Source: Eurosta solidaginis (taxonomy: Eukaryota > Arthropoda > Insecta > Diptera > Tephritidae). From it: a DNA stretch of 64,000 nucleotides. The notes under the pieces are model-generated. The model saw only the letters and a list, made by a program, of their open reading frames with translations. It did no database searches and had not been told where the DNA came from. Where the stretch lies: positions 238,452,978 through 238,516,977 of the forward strand of contig NC_090320.1 of the NCBI RefSeq assembly GCF_040869045.1, written 5' to 3'. Shown here piece by piece: positions 54,712 through 62,756 of the stretch. The first letter of the stretch is position 1, and each line of letters begins with the position of its first letter. A program made the position numbers and the translations under genes.

Positions 54712-54977
54712 AAAAAAAAACAATATTTGTCGCTGTTTAAACATCCCGATCCTAGTCGTTTAAAGTTATATATTTAAAGATTAAAGTTAAAGTGCTATTC
54801 ATACATAGTCGCTGTGGTGCGTTGCAAGAATTATAAAGTAAAAATTTTAATAAAAAATTATATATGTGTTATAGTTATAAAGACAAAAAAAAAAATTAAT
54901 AAATTGAAATAGTGAATTTTTATACATTGGAAGTCGAAAGTACGTTGTTATTTTTCCACAAAGCGTAATTTTATTTA
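54712..54977. other. AT-rich DNA without recognisable features
   Basis: No gene is visible. A-rich tracts such as AATAAAAAATTATATATG occur. It joins a DINE end to a broken SPH start. Confidence 0.45.
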
Positions 54978-55100
54978 AACACAAAAATACGATCCTTCAT
55001 AAAACAACTGTACCAAATAATTGTCAGTTTCCGAATTTGTATTGGTCAAAAGACCCCTTAGTACGATAACCAGGAATGCGATATTATTGTGGAAACTCAT
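54978..55100 (-). pseudogene. Serine protease homologue, third 5' fragment
   Basis: The start codon is at 55,100. It reads MSFHNNIAFLVIVLRGLL, then NTNSETDNYLVQLFYEGSYF and ends abruptly. A TATA-like TATATAAATA lies at 55,161-55,170 on the minus strand. It is more diverged than the other copies and retains only the signal peptide and the first about 40 residues. Confidence 0.6.
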
Positions 55101-55170
55101 TTTAGTTCCTGATGTTATCCGCTGTTCGTTAAGTACAAAGTGACTAAAGCAAGAAAGCTCTATTTATATA

Positions 55171-55860
55171 CAGTAGGGAAGCTTGATTTCTTTTTTGAAT
55201 TTCCGGGTGCAAGTGCACGGTTAGAATTTTGAGATTAAATTTTTAACCATTAATCGGTTTAAACACTTTTTGAAACAGTTCGCACTAAATTGGAAATCTC
55301 TCAATTTGGTACTGAAAATTCAAAAATAAATTTATTGAATCTTTTTCAGAAAATTTTGTTATATATATAAGGTAATATGAAATGATTTCTTACACAGTAA
55401 GTAGAGCAACGCTGTTGGAAAAATCTCTAGTTCAAAACTGGTGCGTTTCTAGTACATTCGGAACCTCTACCAATTCGCCCTCTATATATTGTAAATTAGT
55501 TCCATACTAGTATTAAAATGACACCATACTTGTTTTCTTGTTACGAATTTGTTGGTTCCGAACCGAAGAGAAATTCTAAATGCTGCTTCTGGTACGATAT
55601 TACAGCATTTATCGATACCTCCAAGTGGGAAAGTTTGGGAGAAGAAATCATATTCATAGTCGAAGTTAATTAAAGCTGGTAACAGTGTTTTGTAGATACA
55701 TATTACACAAATTAAATATGAAAATTAGAACCCAAGCTGTAGATTTGTAGACTTGTTGGTACTTATTTGGCAATTTAAGTCTAGTTCCGAACCAGAAATG
55801 TGTGTCACTAGTTACTGACTGAAAGGATTTCGGGGAACCGCGGACTATTTTTTTTTTTTT
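55171..55860 (-). repeat. SPH 5' flanking repeat (third copy, inverted)
   Basis: Corresponds in reverse complement to 38,750-39,780, with gaps. The TAGTTC-type words and the GATTTCTTCTCCC block are present. No gene is visible. Confidence 0.55.
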
Positions 55861-56044
55861 CTATAGCTTTAAGTGTAGACTTCTCCAGTTTCAAATTGAA
55901 ACCCAATTCTATGCACTCAATTTCAGGAAGAACGTCTAATCTATATTTAAACAAAATTTGGGTTGATCATATTTCCTAAACGTTTCAGATCTAGGTTCAA
56001 ATTTTTACCGTGTGCCTGCCAAAATCACAAACGAATTATTGATA
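55861..56044 (-). pseudogene. Orphan coding fragment (third copy, broken)
   Basis: The minus strand matches 13,971-14,150 (KFEPRSETFRKYDQPKFCLN) but has stops after LNID and further on. It keeps the same position relative to the SINE and the SPH flank as in the other two copies, so the three units share one ancestor. Confidence 0.4.
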
Positions 56045-56345
56045 AAAAGTGGCGGCCGTGGTGAGGTGGGAGCGTACCTCGCATACCACAGCGATGTTCC
56101 TGAGTTCAGGTGCCAGCCAAAGCAACATAAAAAATTCACAACAAGTTTTTCAATTGGAAAAAATATGTCGAAGCGCGGTCGCTCCTCGGCAGTGACATGG
56201 CATAGATTCCTAGCGTATTTCTATTATGAAAAGCCTTGCAGTAAAAATGCATCTTCCTTGCATCAGCTTCCGTTTGGAATCGGCATAAAACAAATAAGTC
56301 CCATCTGCCAATTTTTAGGGAAAAACAAAAGAACTTCGGCCTAAA
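56045..56345 (+). mobile_element. SINE subfamily B (copy 8)
   Basis: Head GGCGGCCGTGGTGAGGTGGG, a decayed B-box region (GAGTTCAGGTGCCAGCC) and body blocks such as CTCGGCAGTGACATGGCAT. Orientation is opposite to copies 3 and 6, consistent with inversion of the whole SPH/orphan/SINE unit. Confidence 0.7.
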
Positions 56346-56776
56346 TATATTCTTGATATTGGTGGAGCGGGTGCTTTGGACAAAGAGGATGAATTTGGTG
56401 AAAGATTCTTGTTGGCTATTATTCTCATAATTGGCGAAGCCGGATAGTGCAACGCAATCGATGTTGGTGAATATGATCACAATTGTTGAGGAAGTAAGTT
56501 CAACACAATAGCTGATGTTTTTAAGCTATTGCATAGATTTTATCGCGGGCTTGGCGACTAAATCAAAAAAAACCGTAACGGATATTTGTCAAAAAAGATC
56601 CGAAAAGGCTCGAAAAGGTTCGAAAAGGTTCGGTGTTAGCACCAGGCCAAATACATAAAATTTGATCTCTATCATAAACAGCGGTGGGCACCACTACATT
56701 TACACGGTTACCAAATTGAGAATGTGTTAGTAAACACGAACGCGTAGCGAGCACGAAAGCAAACTCAATTATTTAT
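56346..56776. other. Unassigned DNA with a short CGAAAAGGTT repeat
   Basis: Nothing is recognised except a small direct repeat, CTCGAAAAGGTTCGAAAAGG, at about 56,609-56,632. Confidence 0.4.
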
Positions 56777-56893
56777 TTAGTTTGATTTCAATGCTTTAAC
56801 GGTGAGCACGTGCCACACGCACTCTTTGGTACTCTGTTTTAAGAGCGCGTGCGACACTTCCTCACCGTACGACCATCGAAATCAAACTAAAAG
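56777..56893. repeat. ~117-bp hairpin element
   Basis: TTTAGTTTGATTTC near 56,778 is matched by GAAATCAAACTAAA ending at about 56,891. The inverted match continues inward (CGGTGAG with CTCACCG, CACACGCACTCTT with AAGAGCGCGTGCG). Nearly the whole unit can fold back. It may be a very short MITE. Confidence 0.55.
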
Positions 56894-56960
56894 AGCTCTC
56901 GTTGATTTTCACGAAGTAGCCATTGTGCTATCGCATATCGTATACATATATGGTCGCTTA

Positions 56961-57224
56961 CAAGCCAACCTAATAAAACCGCACTGCGTTTTTTTAGCGC
57001 ACGCAAACAACCGGCGTTTTTTGCCCTAACCCAAATAAACATGCGTTGCGACAATGTAAAGCATGTGTGCAAACGTCAAATCTAAATGTCACGCAGAACA
57101 AAAATTGGAAATGGAGTTAGGTTTTCACGCAGCCAATTCAATTTGAGTTGCTCTCATACAAATTGTATGTGCATGAGATATTTTTGACAGAAAATGACTT
57201 GCGTGCGTTTATATTAGGTTGGCT
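56961..57224. mobile_element. MITE with CAAGCCAACCTAAT inverted ends
   Basis: The left end CAAGCCAACCTAATAAAACC is mirrored by the right end GTTTATATTAGGTTGGCTTG. TTA flanks both ends, fitting the 3-bp TWA duplication of PIF/Harbinger elements. The element is about 264 bp and non-coding. The superfamily is inferred from flank and end structure only. Confidence 0.55.
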
Positions 57225-57262
57225 TGTTAGCAGGTGCTAAGTTCACACCCACCCCGGATCAT

Positions 57263-57474
57263 AAAGTTAAAGTTAAATTTAAAGTGAATGTTAAAGTTAA
57301 AGCGAAAGTTAAAGTTAAAGTTAAGGTTAAAGTTAAAGTTAAAGTTAAAGTTAAAGTTAAAGTTAAAGTTAAAGTTAAAGTTAAAGTTAAAGTTAAAGTT
57401 AAAGTTAAAGTTAAAGTTAAAGTTAAAGTTAAAGTTAAAGTTAAGGTTAAAATTAAAGTTAAAGTAGAAGTTAA

Positions 57475-57477
<3 letters not shown>
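57263..57477. repeat. (AAAGTT)n satellite, part left of LINE C
   Basis: Nearly pure hexamer AAAGTT, about 215 bp, with single-base variants such as AAGGTT and AAAATT. It continues at 62,757 beyond LINE C. The open frames through it (KVKVKV on one strand, LTLTLT or NFNFNF on the other) are produced by the hexamer and are not genes. Confidence 0.95.

Positions 57478-57508
<31 letters not shown>
57478..57508 (-). other. Poly(A) tail of LINE C
   Basis: A run of T on the plus strand, the tail of LINE C, directly joined to hexamer repeat. Confidence 0.85.
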
Positions 57509-57509
<1 letters not shown>

Positions 57510-57722
57510 TGTTTCGTGGAAGGAGGAAATGCTTTATGCACTGACCGGGATATTTAAGCCTCACTGCGAGACTCTCCGAGTGTAGGACTCCCTTCTGCCA
57601 TGAAGGCCTACCCACTAAAACCTAACCTCCCACGGCCCGCGCAAATCCCCGTACCTGGGACCGCGTTTAGCATTACTTCGGGTACGGGTGCGCGCTACGT
57701 GAGCTCTATGGCTACTCTCACG

Positions 57723-60700
57723 CTAATGGGCTAGGCATCCGTCTTCTCGTTTACTGGTAAGTATATGCCTCACATATGTGCTGACCGTATCCCATCTGTC
57801 TCTTCGACAGGTCATGTTATTAATGACACTGCCCGGGGATAGGTCGCCAAGTACCTCTTCTACCCTCCTTCGCTGATGGGAGAAGTGCCTGCATTCGAAG
57901 AAGGTGTGGCGTACATCGTCTATTTCCCCACAGTACAGACAGCTCGGGCTATCAACCTTACCCATTCTGTGTAGGTATTTGCGGAAGTAACCATGTCCCG
58001 TTAGAAACTGGGTCAGGTAAAAGTCTACCTCTCCGTGCGGTCGCTTCAACCATGGATCAAGTTCAGGGATTAGTTCCCTAGTCCACTTTCCTACGATGCT
58101 GTTGCTCCACTGATCTTGCCAACGTCGGATCGATTCTTCTCGCGCCTGCATGGCAACAGCAGCTCTACTTGCTTGCGATCCGTTGTCATATATTGTTTTT
58201 CTTTCCTCAACGAGAAGATATATCGGTATGGTTCCCGCAACGACCAGGACAGCTTCAGCTGAGACCGTGCGGTAAGCCGAAGATATTCGCAGCGCCCCTC
58301 TGCGTTGGACCGAGGTGAGGGCGACTCGGTTCTTCCGGTATTTCATTGCGTCCGCCCAGATTTCTGCACCATATAAGAGTATAGAATCCGAGGCTGATGC
58401 AAGCAACTTCCTTGTGCATGGTTTTGGGCCACCTGTGTTTGCCATTAATCTACTCAACTGCGCTATTATGCGCGCAGCTCTTTCGCAGGTCCCTCGTATG
58501 TGATCCGAGAAGTTGAGTTTGCTGTCTAACCTCACTCCCAGATATTTCGCTGAAGCGAGTGTTTCTATTCGCTGGTCCCCAACCATCATGTTCCTGGTAG
58601 TGGGAATACGTCTCTTTGTGAGGATGACGATCTCCGTTTTGGCTGTTGCTAACTGGAGACCGTGCTCAGCCATCCACCTATTTACATTACGCATGACCTG
58701 GTTTAATTTTAGCTGTGCCAGCTCGCAGCTTGGTGCTGTTATCACAGCTGCCACGTCGTCTGCAAATGCAACGAGGAAGGTGCTTTCTGGCATGTCTAAC
58801 CGAAGAAGACTGTCGTAAGTTATATTCCAGAGATCGGGAACTAGTACCGAACCCTGGGCTGCTCCACCTGTTATTTTTACCTTTTTTTGACCGTGAGTAC
58901 TTTCATATATTAGATACCTCTCTCTTAGGTAGTCCCTTAAAATTTCTAACAAATATTGCGGTACTTTGAAAGTGCTTTCTAGTGCCTCAAGCATGTCCTC
59001 CCACCTAGCTGAGTTAAAAGCGTTTTTGACGTCCAGCGTGACCAGCAACACTATAGGTCTTGCTCTGTGGCACGCTGTCTCGGCTTTCTTGACTGCGTCT
59101 ATAACTTCTGCTATGGCATCCATTGTAGAGTGCCCCCTCCGAAAACCATGCTGTCTGGGCGACAGTCCTCCGGCGTCCTGTAACGCTCTGGTGAGGCGTT
59201 GCTTCAGGAGACTCTCCATCAATTTCCCTGCTGTGTCCAACATACATAGGGGACGGTAGGATGATGGAGAGTTGGGATCTCCTTTCCCTTTTGGAATGAG
59301 AACCAGTCGTGCTGTCTTCCATATGGTGGGGAAAATTCTTTCTTCGAGACATTTGTTGTACATGTGCAACATAAGTTCTGGGCAGTCGTTTGCAGCTAGT
59401 CTTATTGCCTCCGCGGGTATTCCGTCGGGCCCAGATGCTTTCCTAGGTTTCATAGTTCGCACGGCAGTTTTAAGCTCTTCTTCTTGGAATGGTTCCACGT
59501 TGCGATCTTCATGGGTAACGTACCCGCCCTCCCTAGGCAGTTGGGTGGGAAACAGGCCATCCACAATGTTCCTTATTTGGTTCTCGTCCATCAGCTGGTT
59601 TGGCGGACGGAACTTCTTCATTACTATCTTATATCCCTGCCCCCATGGGTCTCGATCCACTTCCTCGCAAAGCGCTTTCCAGCACTTAAGCTTGCTTTGC
59701 TTAATGGCAGCACTAAGAGCTTTCTTCGCTCCTTTGTACGCTTCCGACTTTTCTAGAGCCTCAGGCCTGCCGCGCGCGCGAGTTGCTAGCCTTCGCATCC
59801 TGTGGCATATTTTCCGCAGCTCCGCGATTTCGCTATTCCACCAGTATACCTGCTTTTTACCCCTCCACACTCCCCTCCGTGGCATAGAGAGGTTGCAAGC
59901 GTGGCGAAGACAGCTCATTGTCTTTTCAACCGTCTCTTCCGTCGGACTGGAGTTGTTGATTATCCGTCGGGCATCCCCCAGTACTGATACGGAGAACGTG
60001 GCAGAGTCGACCTTGGATGCGTCCCATGCTTTTGTTCTGCGTGGCCCGTTCGGAATCTGCCTCTGACCGGGATCGTTTAGGTGGAAAGTGATGTAGTTGT
60101 GATCGCTGCCAGTCAGATCCTCTATGACTCTCCATCCAGCAGCGGTCAGCAGCAGGCTTTCTGACACTAGTGTTACATCGGGGATCGAGTATCCAAAGCC
60201 TGGCCGTCGGTATGTAGGGGTCGTACCAGTGTTAAGCACGTTCAAACCGAGCCTGGCTGCCATCTCAAGGACTAACCTTCCACGGGTGTTAGTCTGCGGC
60301 ATTCCCCATTCGACGGCTCTTGCGTTAAAGTCTCCCGCCACAACCAGGTTACTAGTTAAGTCCCTCAGGTCGTCTTCAATAAGTTCAAGCTTCTCCCTGA
60401 ACGTTTGAATGGGATCATTCGGGGACAAGTAGCAGCTTACTATTGTGGTATTATTCGTAGTTAGGCGGACGTAGCCTTGTCCGGCAACACGGTTCACAAT
60501 ATTGGCGTTTGCATCTGTCATCCAGATTGCGGCGGTGCCGGTGTTGTCTATATGCCAATCATTTCGGGCTCTATAGGGTTCGCTGATGATAACGCTGTTA
60601 GCTTTATGGTCTAAGACCAACTGTTGTAGTAGCTCATCAGCAAGTCTGCTCCGGTTTAGGTTGCCTTGGATAAAACTAATCACTACTGAATTGAGACTTT

Positions 60701-60740
60701 GGCCTTTGCAACAGCGAGTGCCGCTCTGAAAATGCTGCAT
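57723..60740 (-). CDS. LINE C ORF2: endonuclease and reverse transcriptase
   Basis: 1,005 residues. The APE-type endonuclease occupies residues about 17-240 (SFIQGNLNRSRLAD, VIISEPYRA, VVAGDFNARAVEWG, GSDHNYITF). RT is at about 430-720 (KPRKASGPDGIPAEAI, YRPLCMLDTAGKLMESLL, LLVTLDVKNAFNSARW, FLVAFADDVAAVI). A C-terminal zinc motif, CLYCGEIDDVRHTFFEC, lies near 940. The usual G-PQGS-LGP box is GAAQGSVLVP here, with two changes from the family pattern that may weaken the enzyme. The first Met overlaps ORF1; translation probably follows ORF1 by reinitiation or shift. No RNase H is seen. Confidence 0.92.
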   Translation of the reverse strand: MQHFQSGTRCCKGQSLNSVVISFIQGNLNRSRLADELLQQLVLDHKANSVIISEPYRARNDWHIDNTGTAAIWMTDANANIVNRVAGQGYVRLTTNNTTIVSCYLSPNDPIQTFREKLELIEDDLRDLTSNLVVAGDFNARAVEWGMPQTNTRGRLVLEMAARLGLNVLNTGTTPTYRRPGFGYSIPDVTLVSESLLLTAAGWRVIEDLTGSDHNYITFHLNDPGQRQIPNGPRRTKAWDASKVDSATFSVSVLGDARRIINNSSPTEETVEKTMSCLRHACNLSMPRRGVWRGKKQVYWWNSEIAELRKICHRMRRLATRARGRPEALEKSEAYKGAKKALSAAIKQSKLKCWKALCEEVDRDPWGQGYKIVMKKFRPPNQLMDENQIRNIVDGLFPTQLPREGGYVTHEDRNVEPFQEEELKTAVRTMKPRKASGPDGIPAEAIRLAANDCPELMLHMYNKCLEERIFPTIWKTARLVLIPKGKGDPNSPSSYRPLCMLDTAGKLMESLLKQRLTRALQDAGGLSPRQHGFRRGHSTMDAIAEVIDAVKKAETACHRARPIVLLVTLDVKNAFNSARWEDMLEALESTFKVPQYLLEILRDYLRERYLIYESTHGQKKVKITGGAAQGSVLVPDLWNITYDSLLRLDMPESTFLVAFADDVAAVITAPSCELAQLKLNQVMRNVNRWMAEHGLQLATAKTEIVILTKRRIPTTRNMMVGDQRIETLASAKYLGVRLDSKLNFSDHIRGTCERAARIIAQLSRLMANTGGPKPCTRKLLASASDSILLYGAEIWADAMKYRKNRVALTSVQRRGALRISSAYRTVSAEAVLVVAGTIPIYLLVEERKTIYDNGSQASRAAVAMQAREESIRRWQDQWSNSIVGKWTRELIPELDPWLKRPHGEVDFYLTQFLTGHGYFRKYLHRMGKVDSPSCLYCGEIDDVRHTFFECRHFSHQRRRVEEVLGDLSPGSVINNMTCRRDRWDTVSTYVRHILTSKREDGCLAH

Positions 60741-62131
60741 GCTCCAGATCCAGGGACATGATCGAGCTTCTGTTTATTACACAGGTAACATTTTGGAGCT
60801 GCGGTACAGGCCGAAGCTTTGTGGCCGCTTTGCCCACACTTCCAGCAGGCGTTACTCCTGTCTGGACCCTTGCATTCTGCCTTCCGGTGTCCGTAGCCGA
60901 GACACCTAAAGCAGCGTTGTACTTCTGCTCGCTGTCTGATTCGGCACTGTATCCATCCGATCGGAATTTTACCTTTTTTGAGTAGGGCGTTGCCAATATT
61001 CTCGTCCACTTCGACGACCGCCATTTTCTGTTCTCTTTGGTTTGCTGCGAACACAGAGACACGGAGAGGTCTAGTCATTTCTTCTTTTCCGACCTCCCTC
61101 CTTATTGCGTCTTGGATTTCTGTTTCAGTTGTGAGACAGTCCATGCCAAGTACTTCCAACTTCATCCGCTTGGAGAGCTGTTGTGCTTCACCGACCTCTC
61201 CTACTGCACTACCTATAGCTGCTCTGAAGGCCGTCTGGTCACTGCAGCGCGCCGTTTCAATCAGTACGTTACCAGATTTGGTTTTTCGTACCACCGTACC
61301 TGTGTCATTAGGGCGGAGCTGGCCGCGTATGGCCCCTAGTACCTGGGCATAGCTTTTGCCTTCCACAGGTTTTACCACAAAAGTTGCTGCTTGTCTCCTC
61401 TTTCTCGCCCGTTTTTGAGCTTTAGGAGCTTGGACGGGGGTTGCCTGCTTGGCTGGCTGGGCCCGCTGTTTCAGCCTCCGGCGCGCTACATTGGACCAAG
61501 ACTCACCTTGTGAAAGCGTATTTGTTCTTTCATTTCGTTTCTTTTTGGCTTCCAAGTCCTCCGAGTGGGAATCTGAGCTCGTTCGTGCCCTCTTGCATTT
61601 TCGGCCCGATTCTCTGCTCTCATCTACCTTTTGGGCCCTTAACGATCCCATGCAGCTTAACGCTTCCTCGAGAAGAGCCATACCGGTTTTTATGTCCTTG
61701 GACACGGTCTTCTGCTTGAGAGCGGTTTCCTGCATCTCGCGCAGCACTGATACCGCGTACTCCAGCAGTTCGTCTTGGCTCTTCCCTTCGAGGCTTGTGT
61801 ATGAGAGTGAGCCTCTTGGCGGAGTCGCACGTTTCTCCTTCCCAACAGCGCGCTGTGCAACGACATTGGGTGAGCTGACCGACGCTTTTTCCCTTGCAGT
61901 AGCAGGTGTTGACTGGCTGGGGTTATTGCGCAGCTGTGCTTTCGCTGCCTTTGTCTTTTCCGCCGATTCGGTGCCTTGTGTGGGCATTACCGACAAGGTC
62001 GCTTTAGCGGGGGTTGTTAAAACCGGCGATCTCAGCACTTTAGTGCTCTTCTTGAACACCGCTTCATCGCCCCTTTCTTTCTCGCTTTCTCTACTTTTAT
62101 CTTCCTTTGTTGTTTTTATTTTGTTGCTCAT
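60683..62131 (-). CDS. LINE C ORF1: nucleic-acid-binding protein with three zinc knuckles
   Basis: 482 residues. The first half is basic and rich in Ser/Thr/Lys (KRARTSSDSHSEDLEAKKKR around residue 180). A conserved middle section (SYAQVLGAIRGQL, SGNVLIETA, LEVLGMDCLTTETEIQDAI) resembles R1 and TRAS ORF1 proteins. The end has CFRCLGYGHRKAEC and CWKCGQSGHKASAC (both CX2CX4HX4C), then a third CX2C...H...C cluster (CYLCNKQKLDHVPGSGAC). It would package LINE RNA and assist target priming. The start ATG at 62,131 is the first in the frame. It ends inside ORF2. Confidence 0.9.
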   Translation of the reverse strand: MSNKIKTTKEDKSRESEKERGDEAVFKKSTKVLRSPVLTTPAKATLSVMPTQGTESAEKTKAAKAQLRNNPSQSTPATAREKASVSSPNVVAQRAVGKEKRATPPRGSLSYTSLEGKSQDELLEYAVSVLREMQETALKQKTVSKDIKTGMALLEEALSCMGSLRAQKVDESRESGRKCKRARTSSDSHSEDLEAKKKRNERTNTLSQGESWSNVARRRLKQRAQPAKQATPVQAPKAQKRARKRRQAATFVVKPVEGKSYAQVLGAIRGQLRPNDTGTVVRKTKSGNVLIETARCSDQTAFRAAIGSAVGEVGEAQQLSKRMKLEVLGMDCLTTETEIQDAIRREVGKEEMTRPLRVSVFAANQREQKMAVVEVDENIGNALLKKGKIPIGWIQCRIRQRAEVQRCFRCLGYGHRKAECKGPDRSNACWKCGQSGHKASACTAAPKCYLCNKQKLDHVPGSGACSIFRAALAVAKAKVSIQ

Positions 62132-62756
62132 TTGTTCTATTGGGTCTCCGCTTCAAGCCGCTATCTCCGCACGATGTGCAGTCGCCGTCTTCAATTCCCG
62201 TGGTTATCTTTGCAGAAGCAGGGAGGCCACGCGTGGGTTGACACAGGTCCTTATGGGAGTCTGTGTTCAGAGCCAGAATACAGCGTTAGTCAGGAGTCGT
62301 CTCAACTGAGCCTGCACCACCAACTTAATGGCGACGTGCTTCGAACGTACTTGAAGACCTGCCAAGGTTTTAACGAGACGGAGACGATGCCGATATTAAC
62401 CTACCAGCCGTTTCGGCAAGGTGTCACCCTTGCTTACTAAGGTAGTAGCCTATCGTCATCGCCAGCCCGTAGCAATCAGTTCATAATCATATTTCCAGTT
62501 TTGGTCAACAGGATCTTACTGGTCTCGATCCTGTGGATGCTTGATGGGGTATTTTAGGGCGGCATCCTATCGCCCTTCCACCGGAACTTTGGGATGTGTT
62601 GCCCTTAGAGCAACACATTCCCATTTTTCCACTGGATTGCTCGTTTTGGTTCGCCCTGAGTACTTAATTCACTCAGTACCTCCCGTCTTGTGGGAAGCGT
62701 TCCTCTATCCACCACCTGAGGAGGCGCCCGGTAGGGGACCGATACCCCCGCGGGAG
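62132..62756 (-). promoter_or_regulatory. 5' leader of LINE C
   Basis: About 625 bp between the satellite and the ORF1 ATG, with higher GC than the surroundings. It starts CTCCCGCGGGGGTATCGG on the minus strand. Short open frames on the plus strand are antisense. LINE promoters lie internally in this kind of leader (family knowledge), but I cannot mark one. Confidence 0.5.

Larger units (their letters stand above)
57478..62756 (-). mobile_element. LINE C: R1-clade non-LTR retrotransposon in a hexamer satellite
   Basis: About 5.28 kb on the minus strand with a 5' leader (62,756-62,132), ORF1, ORF2 overlapping ORF1 by 58 bp in another frame, a 3' UTR (57,722-57,509) and a poly(A) tail of about 31 (57,508-57,478). 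AAAGTT satellite abuts both ends. Both ORFs are open. The order and motifs fit the R1 clade, many of whose members insert at fixed targets such as rDNA, telomeric repeats or microsatellites. It is the best preserved mobile element in the window. Confidence 0.92.

Noticed and set aside
57224..57615. Long KVKVKV / NFNFNF / LTLTLT open frames, also at 62.5-63.9 kb
   Set aside because: A hexamer satellite without stop codons opens frames on both strands. They are composition artefacts.
59272..60066. 264-codon plus-strand open frame opposite LINE C ORF2
   Set aside because: Antisense shadow of a GC-rich LINE ORF, without motifs. The minus strand carries the clear endonuclease and RT.
61449..62309. 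286-codon plus-strand open frame opposite LINE C ORF1
   Set aside because: Antisense shadow; no family motif. It crosses the LINE leader, which is not expected for a gene.
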